Assembly: GCF_031501865.1 (NCBI RefSeq)
Contig: NZ_JARRCW010000002.1
Coordinates: 124,001-188,000 of the forward strand
Origin: Pseudovibrio sp. M1P-2-3
Lineage (GTDB): Bacteria; Pseudomonadota; Alphaproteobacteria; Rhizobiales; Stappiaceae
DNA length: 64,000 bases
Direction of reading: 5' to 3'
Numbering within the stretch: the stretch's first letter is position 1; every line of letters starts with the position of its first letter. The notes under the pieces were generated by a model, which saw nothing but the letters and a program-made list of their open reading frames with translations, did no database searches and had not been told where the DNA came from. Made by a program: the position numbers and the translations under genes. Positions 48,121 through 57,002 of the stretch are shown here, in pieces.

Positions 48121-48963
48121 TTACTTTATAAAATCTGCCCCTAGCTCACGTTGATCCAACTTGTAGACGCGAATTGCATTAGCGCTAAGGAAGAGTGATT
48201 TACTTTCTTCATCCAGCTTAAGGTCGTCCAAACCATCCTGTGCTTGCAGTGGGGTGATCATTGGGAAGTTCGTGCCAAATAGAACCTTCTTTCGCCCCTG
48301 CCCCTTCATGAACCTAACGAGCTCGGGTGGATAGCGTTTAGCGGTATATGCTGATGTGTCGATGTAGACATTTGTGTGCTTGGTTGCCACGGCAACAGCC
48401 TCTTCTGTCCAGGGGTATCCAATATGGCCCCCAACGATTGTAAGTTCAGGAAAATCTAAAGCGACTTGATCTAGATAGATAGGGCGCCCAACCTCACTGG
48501 GCATAAGAGGGCCAGTGTGACCTATCTGGGTGCAAAAGGGAACGCCCAGTTCCGCGCAGGCGGTGTAAATCGGATAAAACCGGCGGTCTGTTGGTGGGAC
48601 TTCCCAAAGCCAAGGTAAAATGCGAATGCCTTTGAAACCAAGGTCCTCAATACACCTGCGAACTTCCCTGACCGCCTGTACGGGTTTGGATATGCCTACA
48701 GACCCTATCCCGACAAGGCGGTTTGGGGCCTGTTCGACAAAGCCTGCGACTTCGTCGTTGGAGATCATGGAGTTGCGAGGGCCCTCCCATGCGCTGATCA
48801 GGCTGATATCAATATTCCCGGCATCCATCTGCGCAATGGTGTCTGTGACGCGAGGGGCGTGTGTGGGAACCGTATCTTTGGTCCACCGGCGAAGTGAATC
48901 GAAAATAGGATCTTGAATATGACGGAGAGTAGAGTGCTGGGCCCAAGCATCGATGATCATCAT
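48121..48963 (-). CDS. Amidohydrolase (ACMSD-like, PF04909 type)
   Basis: About 280 residues from the ATG at 48963 (MMIIDAWAQH); nine codons upstream is a longer alternative. It is a TIM-barrel metal-dependent hydrolase or decarboxylase of the amidohydrolase-2 family. Visible landmarks are IDAWAQH in place of the usual HxH strand, GFKGIRILPWLWEVPPTDRRFYPIY, PFCTQIGHTG, VGGHIGYPW and VLFGTNFPM. Because the first strand has the WAQH variant, metal binding and activity may differ from ACMSD itself; such variants are common in this family. The substrate cannot be assigned. It stands alone between IS remnants. Confidence 0.82.
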   Translation of the reverse strand: MMIIDAWAQHSTLRHIQDPIFDSLRRWTKDTVPTHAPRVTDTIAQMDAGNIDISLISAWEGPRNSMISNDEVAGFVEQAPNRLVGIGSVGISKPVQAVREVRRCIEDLGFKGIRILPWLWEVPPTDRRFYPIYTACAELGVPFCTQIGHTGPLMPSEVGRPIYLDQVALDFPELTIVGGHIGYPWTEEAVAVATKHTNVYIDTSAYTAKRYPPELVRFMKGQGRKKVLFGTNFPMITPLQAQDGLDDLKLDEESKSLFLSANAIRVYKLDQRELGADFIK

Positions 48964-49101
48964 AGGGTTCTCACGATTGCGCTGCTGCACAGCCTAACAT
49001 AAACTAGAGCCTGCCTCAAATACTCAAAACTGTGATGGCCACACTGAGAGAACCACGAGTACCGAGCCGTCCCCTCCCCCAAAGAAAACAAATCAGGCTG
49101 G

Positions 49102-49485
49102 TCGTCTTTCTTGCGTCATTTGATAGATCGCGGGCTTACCGGCGTGCAATTAATCATTTCCGATGCCTGTAGTGGGTTGATTGAAAGCATTGATGAGTAT
49201 CTGCCTGAGACCCGCTGGCAGTGCTGTATGGTTCACTTCTACAGAAACATATTCTCCCATGTCCCATCGACACTACCGGCCTCTCACCGTCATACCCGAC
49301 GACGAGAAAAGATCATGGGCCGGTTCAAGTCTCCGTGCCAGGCTCAGAGGTTTTTATCCGCACATGACCAAGTCGCTTCTCTCTTTCGTCCTAAACGCCA
49401 CCGCCTTTCAGCCAACTCATATCGCCATGCACGCAACGACGCTTTCAACCTATGGAACGAGTACACAGCCGAATTGCGCGCTTAA
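49102..49485 (+). pseudogene. Chimeric transposase remnant: IS256 piece fused to IS6 piece
   Basis: The open frame first reads an IS256-type segment (RGLTGVQLIISDACSGLIES, RWQCCMVHFYRNIFSHVP). At about 49270 it switches to the C-terminal end of an IS6 transposase (SHRHTRRREKIMGRFKSP, ANSYRHARNDAFNLW). Both halves are incomplete. The fusion stays in frame, which makes it look like a gene, but the two families are unrelated, so this is a recombination scar. Confidence 0.85.
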
Positions 49486-50034
49486 AAAGGTGGCACGCAA
49501 ACTTGTGCAGTTAACTTAAAATAACCTGACAAAGCCCGCTGCACACACAAGGGCTGTTGATTTGGAATATCGCTATTTTTGAGTTTAACACGGCCATTTG
49601 CGGCACGCCCAGAAACCAGACACAGGCCGCAGTCAATTGACCCGGCCTATGGCTTTCATTTTATCCCGCCGCGCTCGCGGCCAGCGATGACGGAACTACA
49701 CCGCTTGCCGCCCAACAGGCCAGTATCAAGGCGTAAACAGAAAACGCCGGTCGCAGATCCCCTTGCTGGTCCGGGCGCCCGGTTCGCCTTGCCACTTGAT
49801 GCGATCGTCTGGGGCATCTGGAAGCGCATCTCGCCTAGCATACGCCAACATACATGGCGGCCCCACAGTATTGGCGAGGCGCGTTACAGGCAGGGGGTTG
49901 AGGATACGTGTAAATTGCGCGCTCTTGCAATTATAGAGATTAGGACGATATCCTCATGTCCTTTGAGTAGAGGTAACGCAAAGTCAGAGCGGATACGCGA
50001 GAGGCCGTCGCTGTTCATTGTGTTTAGGAGGAAT
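49486..50034. other. No supported gene upstream of the dipeptidase
   Basis: The dipeptidase frame stays open back to 49579, but the added 150 codons are rich in Arg/Pro and have no ribosome site or recognisable domain, while a strong AGGAGG site lies at the ATG at 50035. The stretch probably contains IS debris and the dipeptidase promoter. Confidence 0.5.
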
Positions 50035-51225
50035 ATGATGGGTGTGTCTTACTGGAAGGTGATCGGCGGTGCTGTGATTGCAACAGCTATTTTGGGCATT
50101 GTAGCCGTCAATAGTGGCGGCGTTGCACAATATATCGACCGGCAACAAAACAAAACGCTAGCGCACGCGCCCTACCAAATCAGCCCTCAAGCACAAAAAC
50201 TACACCAATCCTTGAGAATCGCAGACCTGCATAACGACGCGTTGTTATGGGATCGACACCTGTCAAAGCACCAGAGCTATGGCCACACGGACCTGCCACG
50301 GCTAAACCTTGGTAATGTTGCCCTACAAGTTTTCACAAGTGTAACCAAGTCTCCTGCGGGGCAGAACTATGAAAAGAATAAGCAGGGTGCACGCGATAGG
50401 ATCACACTTCTCGGCTGGGCTCAAAACTGGCCGAAACGCGCGCGGGAGCAGCTCAGCGAACGCGCTCTTTTACAGGCCAGGCGCCTCTATCAGCTAGAAC
50501 AGAACCACCCTGACGAACTGAAAGTTGTTCATACCAGACAGGAACTGCAAACTGTTCTAAAACTTAGACAAGAGGGCGGCCGCCAGATAGCGGGTATTCT
50601 TGGAACTGAAGGGGGACACGCGCTGGATGGCTCCCTCGATAATCTTGACGTATTGTTCGCTGGAGGAGTGCGGGTCATGGGCCTCCAGCACTTCTTTGAT
50701 AACGCGTTGGGCGGCTCGCTTCACGGGCAAAACAAAGCAGGCCTTACAGACTTTGGAAAACAAGTTGTCCGCCTGGTGGAAGAAAAAGAGATGATTATCG
50801 ACGTGGCGCATTCATCGCCCGCAGTCATCGATGATGTCCTGAACATGACAAATCGTCCCATTATCGTTTCGCATACAGGCGTGAAAGGCATTTGCGATAC
50901 GCCAAGAAATCTCAGCACTCGGCAAGTGAAAGAAATTGCCGCCAAGGGAGGCTTGATTGGTATTGGCTTTTGGGGAGCGGCAGTATGCGACACCAGCCCA
51001 CTGGGAGTGGCAAAATCTATTGACTACGCGGTGTCTCTGGCTGGCATTGACCATGTCGCACTCGGCTCAGACTTCGACGGCGCAGTGACGACTGCATTGG
51101 ATACATCCGAGCTAGCCGCTATTACACAGGCCCTAATTTCATTGAACTATACGGACCAACAAATTGCAGCCATCATGGGCGAAAACACGATCAAGTTCAT
51201 GCTGAACGCTTTACCGCAAAATTAA
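50035..51225 (+). CDS. Membrane dipeptidase (peptidase family M19)
   Basis: About 396 residues from the ATG at 50035, preceded by AGGAGGAAT. An N-terminal signal-anchor (about residues 8-27, VIGGAVIATAILGIVAV) places the enzyme in the periplasm. The M19 binuclear zinc site is complete: HND (H66/D68), the bridging Glu in GTEGGHAL, His in IDVAHSS and VSHTGVKG, and Asp in LGSDFDGA. The family cleaves dipeptides, including some with D-residues. It is monocistronic and appears intact. Confidence 0.93.
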   Translation: MMGVSYWKVIGGAVIATAILGIVAVNSGGVAQYIDRQQNKTLAHAPYQISPQAQKLHQSLRIADLHNDALLWDRHLSKHQSYGHTDLPRLNLGNVALQVFTSVTKSPAGQNYEKNKQGARDRITLLGWAQNWPKRAREQLSERALLQARRLYQLEQNHPDELKVVHTRQELQTVLKLRQEGGRQIAGILGTEGGHALDGSLDNLDVLFAGGVRVMGLQHFFDNALGGSLHGQNKAGLTDFGKQVVRLVEEKEMIIDVAHSSPAVIDDVLNMTNRPIIVSHTGVKGICDTPRNLSTRQVKEIAAKGGLIGIGFWGAAVCDTSPLGVAKSIDYAVSLAGIDHVALGSDFDGAVTTALDTSELAAITQALISLNYTDQQIAAIMGENTIKFMLNALPQN

Positions 51226-51298
51226 TTTGTATTTCTGGAAATGGCCCGGTTCTGCTTGGTAAGCGAACTTGGTCATCGGCAAGAGTGCGGTGCCGCGC

Positions 51299-52606
51299 TT
51301 AAGAGGGGGCCAACCGGGCAAGCCGGATTGAAACCCCATTGAGTAGAGATTGAGTCAGCCTTGAAGGAAAGCCTGAGGGCAGTTCCGCGATCGTCTGCTG
51401 CAGCGCCGGCAAGGCTGTGGCATGGATGTCGGCAAGCAGGCCTTGCACCACCGTTTTAGAGTGCCCGCATGCGGCGCCGGTCTCGATAAAATGGCGCGGA
51501 AAGATCTTCTCTATCTTATAATGCTTAGACGTGCCCACCCGCATGGCCAGCCGGAAATCCTTGCGGGCAATCCGCCGCTGGTCCAACATGGGCTGCAGGG
51601 AGAGAACGTCATAAAACGGCGTCAAGCGAAAGCCGCCCCCAGGCATCAATGCAATGCTAAAATTCTTGGCGTGCCCGTCGGTGGCACCGATTAGCCAAAA
51701 TAAGATATTGGCTTTGAAAAATTCATGCCGATCTTGATTTGGCTCATCACTGCCTTTCAAGAACTCCATCATCTCAACAATCCCGGGCCCGCCCTCACTT
51801 TGATATTTTCGGTTTGGAGGGACCGACAGCGCCTGACACATGTCTTCTTGCGGCAGCCGCAGCAGCCGGCCATCGCCAGTCCAGTTTCGGTCAAAGCGCT
51901 CCACCACCAGCGTTTTGCGGGCACCAAAGGTTGCCATACTGACCTTTGCGGTGCGCAGGCCACAGGCATCCAGAAATTTCAGGCACAGATATTCATTTTC
52001 AACGCTGTCCGACAAGTCCATTTCGTTGGCCAGTTTGCCAATTTGGGGTTTAAGGATGTGCGTCGTTGGCGTGGTTCCGGAGGGTGAAATCCATTGACCA
52101 CCATGAAACAGCAGCGCAGTTTTCTCTTGAGCCCCGGCAATGGAAATTCTAAAATCATGCTCTTTACGGATGCCAAGCGGTGCGACATCAAGCTCATTCA
52201 ACAGCGCCTCGATCTGATCGTTAGTGCGCGGGTGCCCAGTCACTGTGCCAGCCGGTTGCGAGGGTGACCTATCGGGCAAGAATTGCAGGGCGCCGATACA
52301 TTCGCGGCCAATTTCTGTCAGCATACTATAGGCATCGGTGCCGGCGGCGCCGACACGGTCAGCAACACGGTTGAGAATATCTGGATTGTCCGGCAGCAGG
52401 TTGTCGAACACCGCGACAACTTTGGCGCCGACATAGGGCTGCGGTTGCAACGGCAAAGACCGGGAGACCGGCATGGCATGCGCCCATTCCAGCCAGTGGG
52501 GGGCATAGGTGAACGAAATCGCTCCGCTGCTCCGGCGGTCAAGGGTGCCTACCCGGCGCCCGTTCATAAACACGCTTAATGGTTGATTGCTGCGCCGCCG
52601 GCCCAT
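51299..52606 (-). CDS. hipA: HipA-type serine/threonine kinase toxin
   Basis: A 435-residue HipA-family kinase toxin; E. coli HipA phosphorylates glutamyl-tRNA synthetase and induces dormancy. It has an N-terminal HipA domain (about 8-110), the activation-loop region SIAGAQEK (S155, matching the autophosphorylated S150 of E. coli), the ATP-binding lysine in HILKP (K186), the catalytic Asp in ATDGHAKN (D310) and the metal Asp in FYDV (D333). All key residues are present, so it should be active unless held by HipB. Its ATG directly follows the hipB stop codon. Confidence 0.95.
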   Translation of the reverse strand: MGRRRSNQPLSVFMNGRRVGTLDRRSSGAISFTYAPHWLEWAHAMPVSRSLPLQPQPYVGAKVVAVFDNLLPDNPDILNRVADRVGAAGTDAYSMLTEIGRECIGALQFLPDRSPSQPAGTVTGHPRTNDQIEALLNELDVAPLGIRKEHDFRISIAGAQEKTALLFHGGQWISPSGTTPTTHILKPQIGKLANEMDLSDSVENEYLCLKFLDACGLRTAKVSMATFGARKTLVVERFDRNWTGDGRLLRLPQEDMCQALSVPPNRKYQSEGGPGIVEMMEFLKGSDEPNQDRHEFFKANILFWLIGATDGHAKNFSIALMPGGGFRLTPFYDVLSLQPMLDQRRIARKDFRLAMRVGTSKHYKIEKIFPRHFIETGAACGHSKTVVQGLLADIHATALPALQQTIAELPSGFPSRLTQSLLNGVSIRLARLAPS

Positions 52607-52858
52607 TTAGAAAATGTCCTCAAAGCTGGTTGCGCTGCCCTTGCTGCGGGGTTCTACGTGTATCTCAAGCTCCAGAGCCGCCAGCACACTAAAAATAGTA
52701 TCAAGCGAGCCGTTGGCCGTTCCGGTTTCAATTTTGGAAATGGTTTCCTGCCATAGGCCGCTTTTGGCCGCCAGTTCGGATTGCGACAGGTTCTGCGCCT
52801 TACGGGCGCTGCGAATGGCATGGCCGATGTCACTGGGGGTGCGGGCTAACTGTTTCAT
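52607..52858 (-). CDS. hipB: HipB-type antitoxin/repressor
   Basis: An 83-residue XRE-family DNA-binding protein from the ATG at 52858 (MKQLARTPSDIG), which follows TTGGAGATCGCAG. A longer frame from 52906 would begin inside an operator and the promoter, so it is rejected. The helix-turn-helix reads LSQSELAAKSGLWQETISKIETG. It neutralises HipA and represses the operon. The stop is immediately followed by the hipA ATG. Confidence 0.93.
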   Translation of the reverse strand: MKQLARTPSDIGHAIRSARKAQNLSQSELAAKSGLWQETISKIETGTANGSLDTIFSVLAALELEIHVEPRSKGSATSFEDIF

Positions 52859-52877
52859 CTGCGATCTCCAAGAAGGA

Positions 52878-52906
52878 AATATGATGGATAGATCATAAAT
52901 AGTCAA
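52878..52906 (-). promoter_or_regulatory. hipBA promoter
   Basis: Minus-strand TTGACT (52906-52901) lies 17 bases from CATATT (52883-52878), 20 bases before the hipB ATG. The -10 region overlaps operator 1 and operator 2 abuts the -35 box, consistent with autorepression. Confidence 0.6.
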
Positions 52907-52978
52907 TATGATGAAAGGATCATAATTTTAAAATATGATCAAATAATCATAAATATAAAATATGATGTATAGATCATA
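52880..52978. promoter_or_regulatory. Four HipB operators at 27-bp spacing
   Basis: Four 18-bp palindromes TATGAT-N6-ATCATA lie at 52880-52897, 52907-52924, 52934-52951 and 52961-52978. All arms are perfect and the starts are exactly 27 bases apart. They cover the hipBA promoter and extend upstream. Multiple palindromic operators are known for E. coli hipBA, with a different sequence. Confidence 0.9.
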
Positions 52979-53151
52979 AATCCAAAACGCAAAATCAGGT
53001 GGCAAGTCACATGAACGGCATGGATTAAATACGACCAAGAGTACGGCACTTTAGTCGTGCTTGACCTTCTTGGAAGAATCCACGCAGTTTGTGCGGGAAC
53101 AAGAAAACACTGGAAGTGTAGGCTTTGGTTAGAAATTGGATCTGGCGTGCA

Positions 53152-54084
53152 ATGAGCCAAATAGGCCTACAAGCGCTGATGATATGGTTCGCTCTTCTCG
53201 GGGCGCTCATTTCTGCAGAAAGTTTAGCAAAGGGGACCAATCAGCCGCTTTATGAGTCGGTGCTCCCGCCACTTGGCTTTATTTTGACAATAGAGGTCGG
53301 CTTGTGGCTTATACGCGGGCTCCACCAACGAGAACTGTCCAGCTGGTGTCTTCTGATTGGGTTCTTTCCCGTCGTGGGGCCCATAATCTTTCTGATCTTA
53401 TGGTTTTCCACCCAACCTCTCGCCCAAACAAGCGCGCGCGCAATGGAGGAGTTACGCCCCCCCGCTCCAGTCTCTGCCAGAACCGGTATAAACCCACCTT
53501 CGATCTCGGCCAATGATTGGCCTAAAGTGCTGATGCACCGCCGCGCGGCCGGTCCAAACCTGCGCGGGATCCAACGGCTGAGTTATGACAGCGACTTTTT
53601 CGGAGAAGAAAACGAAGTCGTGGACTGCGCCGGCACCCTGTTTACTGGAATTGTGGTTTATGTGGAGCGAGGGATTTTGGATGGAGAAGTGGCGTTCATC
53701 GGCGGAGTGCGGAAAGGCTATGACATCTCCTACCACCCCAACGGCACGATTGCTGATTTCCAGGAACTTAGCGGGAACGCAGAAGTAGGCCTTTATGCCG
53801 AATGGACGGAAACTGGCACCTTAATTAAGGCCAAGACCAAGTGGTTAGGTCTGGTGATCGAAACCCTGGAGGATGTGCAGGGCCAGTTGATTTACCGGCA
53901 AGTTGCCAGTGAGGCAGAGAAAATAGAACGGCGTGACTCCAAACTGACCAATATGTATCCTTACCGGCAAGAATCCATCTATACCTTGCTGGCTGAAGCC
54001 GAACACCGCATCAAAACCGGAACCGTTTTTGATGACCCGCGCCTTGTAACCGGTCCAAACCCAACCCAAGCTAGTGGGATCTGA
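53152..54084 (+). CDS. Membrane protein with MORN-like C-terminal region, function unknown
   Basis: About 310 residues from the ATG at 53152 (MSQIGLQ). Three hydrophobic segments lie in the first 95 residues (IGLQALMIWFALLGALISA, LGFILTIEVGLWLI, SWCLLIGFFPVVGPIIFLILW; partly quoted). A proline-rich linker follows, then a soluble C-terminal domain. The latter contains short aromatic/glycine repeats (CAGTLFTGIVVYV, KGYDISYHPNGTIADFQEL, VGLYAEWTETGTLI), as in MORN-type toxin-antitoxin or surface proteins. It ends one base before the endonuclease V start, so the two are likely co-transcribed. No function can be assigned. Confidence 0.65.
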   Translation: MSQIGLQALMIWFALLGALISAESLAKGTNQPLYESVLPPLGFILTIEVGLWLIRGLHQRELSSWCLLIGFFPVVGPIIFLILWFSTQPLAQTSARAMEELRPPAPVSARTGINPPSISANDWPKVLMHRRAAGPNLRGIQRLSYDSDFFGEENEVVDCAGTLFTGIVVYVERGILDGEVAFIGGVRKGYDISYHPNGTIADFQELSGNAEVGLYAEWTETGTLIKAKTKWLGLVIETLEDVQGQLIYRQVASEAEKIERRDSKLTNMYPYRQESIYTLLAEAEHRIKTGTVFDDPRLVTGPNPTQASGI

Positions 54085-54085
54085 A

Positions 54086-54742
54086 ATGAGTAGATGGTCC
54101 GAACGGGCGCGCGAGCAAACGACCCTGGCCCGCCACGTCTCCTGCGTCGATGAAATCGGAGCGTTGCACACCGTGGCTGGCATGGATGTCTCCTTTTGTC
54201 CTGATGGCACATACGGCTGCGCCGTGATTGTCGTTCTTGGGGCAAACGACTTGCAAGTTCGCGAGTGTGTCGCGTTTGAAGGGCCTGTCACGACCCCTTA
54301 CGTGCCGCAGTTTCTGGGTTATCGGGAAATACCATTGCTTGCCAAGGCCTTTGCCCAACTATCTGCCAAACCTGATCTGGTCATTTATGATGGCAATGGT
54401 CTGCTGCATGCGCGCCGGTGTGGGGCTGCCAGCCAATTCGGCGTGCTGTACGACCTGCCAGTCATAGGCTGCGCCAAAAGTGCCCCGGTTCCCCTTTTAC
54501 CGTTGCAAGGCTCGCGGGGCACGAAACAACCAATCCTTGTCGAAAATCGACCTCTCGGCGCGCAGCTGATCACCCGCGACGAAGTGAAACCCCTCTTCGT
54601 CTCGATTGGCCACAAAGTTTCTCTGGAGCGGGCATGCAACGAAATCTTGCGCTTTACACCTCAGTTCCGGCAACCCGAACCGATCCGGCAGGCTGACCAA
54701 CGCTCACGGGAACGGGTGCGGGCATGGAACAAAACACCCTAG
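54086..54742 (+). CDS. nfi: Endonuclease V
   Basis: A 218-residue endonuclease V family protein (ATG at 54086), which nicks DNA near deaminated bases such as hypoxanthine. The catalytic acids are present: D34 (AGMDVSF), E81 (YREIPLL) and D102 (YDGNG). The wedge motif reads PYVP (71-74) and the C-terminal conserved block reads FVSIGHKVSLERA. The usual DGHG motif is DGNG here. It follows the membrane-protein gene by one base. Confidence 0.9.
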   Translation: MSRWSERAREQTTLARHVSCVDEIGALHTVAGMDVSFCPDGTYGCAVIVVLGANDLQVRECVAFEGPVTTPYVPQFLGYREIPLLAKAFAQLSAKPDLVIYDGNGLLHARRCGAASQFGVLYDLPVIGCAKSAPVPLLPLQGSRGTKQPILVENRPLGAQLITRDEVKPLFVSIGHKVSLERACNEILRFTPQFRQPEPIRQADQRSRERVRAWNKTP

Positions 54743-54982
54743 AGGACGGCTGCACACGGGTTTAGGAAGTCCATAAGAGAATGTGCACAAAAGTTTTAGA
54801 GCAGGCTTTTTATGGTTTGAACCAAGTCGCCTCCCGCTGACCGGCGCTTTGCTTCACGGTGCTACAGGCAGGGGAAAGGTCATCGCTATTCTTTGGGCTG
54901 TGCTGTCTGTGAGCCCTCATGTCAATAAGGAGACTCCATGAGTATTTTAAAGGTATTTCTGGAACTTGATATGTTTGTATCT

Positions 54983-55325
54983 CTACAAACTGACTGGATC
55001 AGGGTAGTGTCGCAATCGCTTTTTTTCAAAGACGAAAAACACGTCCAGCGCTTCCCTGTCATAGATCATATATTTGCCGGGGGTGGGATCAGCCGGGTAG
55101 GAGGTGCCTTCCTTAAGCATTTGTTCAAACCGCTGATGGAAAGAAAGGCCGTGCACATCTTCAACCCACATTGGATTAAAGGCAAAGCCCCCCCCATTCC
55201 TCATTCCCCCCTTCAATAAACCCTGATCGTATAGGCGGGGAGTCAAATGTAAAGTGCTCGCCATATGAGAAGACGGTGCCTTCCGGGCATTTGCGGAAGT
55301 CTTCAGCGCTTTGGACTTTAGTCAC
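54983..55325 (-). pseudogene. Hypothetical gene with frameshift at an 8-base G run
   Basis: From a GTG at 55325 the frame reads (M)TKVQSAEDFRKCPEGTVFS, then FTFDSPPIRSGFIEGGNEEW. It then shifts at a homopolymer (eight C on the plus strand, 55189-55196) and continues in another frame as GFAFNPMWVEDVHGLSFHQ, GTSYPADPTPGKYMIYDRE, ALDVFFVFEKKRLRH. Joined, it gives about 114 residues of protein-like composition that I do not recognise. The shift may be real, phase-variable or a sequencing error. Confidence 0.5.
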
Positions 55326-55608
55326 GTTTTACGCCGCCTTTGTCGGACGTATATGGACACCCCCGATATGCAAGCAGTGATTTATGAAACTTTGGAAAGT
55401 GAGGTCAGGCACTGACGTATATTCGGCCTCTATTTGCGACCTTACTCCGTCGCGGGCCCCTATGGAGATCCGTCGAACCGGTCCAATTCGCTTACGCGCA
55501 CTTTAAATGTGCTCCGTCCGGCAGTGGTTTTCCGGTTCTGTCTCAATGACCATTTTCCTTAGCTTCTTCGGTCCTGCTCACATAGCTTATCAGGGAGCAT
55601 TGCCATCT

Positions 55609-56150
55609 TCAGCCGATAGCAGTCTCCCGATAAGATTCTTTTGTTTGCAATAAAGCCCAGACAATACGGGCCATCTTGTTGGCAAGGGCGACAGCCACCA
55701 GCATAGAAGGTTTACGGTCCAACATCCGTTGCAACCATGCCCCCTCACGGGCACCGCGCAGCTTGGCCCACCGGACCACTGCCATTGCCCCGGTAATCAG
55801 AAGGCGCCGAATATCTCTTTGTCCCATCTTGGAGGTGCGTCCCAACCGCTCCTTACCTCCACTGGAAAACTGTTTGGGAGTTAGACCGAGCCAGGCAGAA
55901 AAATCTCTTCCCTTTGTGAAGATCTCAGGTGGCGGCGCAAACGCCAGAATGGCAGATGCGGTGATCGGGCCGATACCAGGAACTGCCATCAAACGTGTCG
56001 CAACTTCCTCCTTTTCGGTTGTTCGGTTGATAGCCTTCAGGAGCTCATCAATTTTCTCCTGCAGGCTCACAATCTGATCGAGAAGCATATGACTATAGCT
56101 CACAACCGTTTCTGGCAGGTCCTGCCCCTTTGTTTGGAGCAGTTCTCGGT
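55609..56150 (-). pseudogene. IS110-family transposase 3' fragment
   Basis: The C-terminal half of a third kind of IS110 transposase (MAVPGIGPITASAILAFAPP, LGLTPKQFSSGGKERLGRTS, ANKMARIVWALL). The first half with the catalytic acids is missing. It is cut by the IS66 edge near 56150, which supplies the false start MNRWGENTAY. Confidence 0.85.
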
Positions 56151-56226
56151 ATGCGGTGTTTTCACCCCACCTGTTCATAGGTAGTTAGGCCTCCCATAGT
56201 CCTCCGAAATCACATCAGGAGGATCC

Positions 56227-56649
56227 ATGCCTAACCCTACAAGTTTAAATAACACTTCAGCACAAGCGTTACAGCGGGCGCAGATACTCAAGGACAGCTA
56301 TAGCCTTGGTGTTACAAACGCTGCCAGACGCCACAGTGTCTCCCGCTCACAGATTTATCATTGGCGCCGACAGGTCGGTGAGCCAGATCACGTCGAAGAT
56401 GAAGAGCACATAGATCAAAGAACGGCACTGCCCAACTTTGCCGCCTTGGTACTTCAAGAAGAGGTTACGCAAGAGCAGGGGTTGGAAAGCCTTCCGCTTG
56501 AGTATTCTTCAGAGCCCATTCACTCCCCCATCGATAAAGCGTCCCTTGGAACCATTCGGCTGAAGGTGGGCCGGGTAAAGCTAGATTTACCATCCAACCT
56601 CCCAGCAAGCCGCCTGGCCGAGCTTGTCCTGGCGTTGGAGGCGGGGTGA
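56227..56649 (+). CDS. tnpA: IS66 TnpA, copy 2
   Basis: A 140-residue close homologue of the TnpA at 24892-25317, with the same helix-turn-helix (YSLGVTNAARRHSVSRSQIYH) and C-terminal IRLKVGRVKLDLPSNLP. A GGAGGAT site precedes the ATG. It overlaps tnpB by four bases. Confidence 0.92.
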   Translation: MPNPTSLNNTSAQALQRAQILKDSYSLGVTNAARRHSVSRSQIYHWRRQVGEPDHVEDEEHIDQRTALPNFAALVLQEEVTQEQGLESLPLEYSSEPIHSPIDKASLGTIRLKVGRVKLDLPSNLPASRLAELVLALEAG

Positions 56650-57002
56650 TGTTGCTGCCTTCCCAGCACCTGCGATTTCTGGTGGCCACCCAGCCGGTGG
56701 ACTTTCGCAAAGGCCATAATGGCCTGGCCGCTTTGGTGCAAAACGAGTTGAAACAGGATCCGTTTACCGGCACCGTGTTTGTGTTTCGCTCCAAACGCGG
56801 CGACCGTCTCAAATGTGTTTACTGGGATGGTACCGGACTGGTTCTGGTCTACAAGCGTTTGGAGGAAAGTACCTTCTGCTGGCCGCAGATCCGTAATGGG
56901 GTGATGCACTTGTCTCCTGCTCAGTTCGAAGCCCTGTTTGGTGGTCTTGACTGGCGCAAGGTGAGAGCTTTGGAAGTAAAAGCACCGCAAGGTGTTGAAT
57001 AG
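56646..57002 (+). CDS. tnpB: IS66 accessory protein TnpB, copy 2
   Basis: A 118-residue TnpB with PVDFRKGHNGLAALVQNEL, GTVFVFRSKRGD and FGGLDWRKVRALEVKAPQ, very similar to copy 1. It overlaps both neighbours. Confidence 0.92.
   Translation: MMLLPSQHLRFLVATQPVDFRKGHNGLAALVQNELKQDPFTGTVFVFRSKRGDRLKCVYWDGTGLVLVYKRLEESTFCWPQIRNGVMHLSPAQFEALFGGLDWRKVRALEVKAPQGVE

Noticed and set aside
49579-50034. 150-codon N-terminal extension of the dipeptidase
   Set aside because: A strong AGGAGG site and a signal-anchor follow the ATG at 50035; the extension has atypical Arg/Pro-rich composition and no domain.
52859-52906. Longer hipB start at 52906
   Set aside because: It would place the start inside the promoter/operator region; the ATG at 52858 has a ribosome site and the usual family length.
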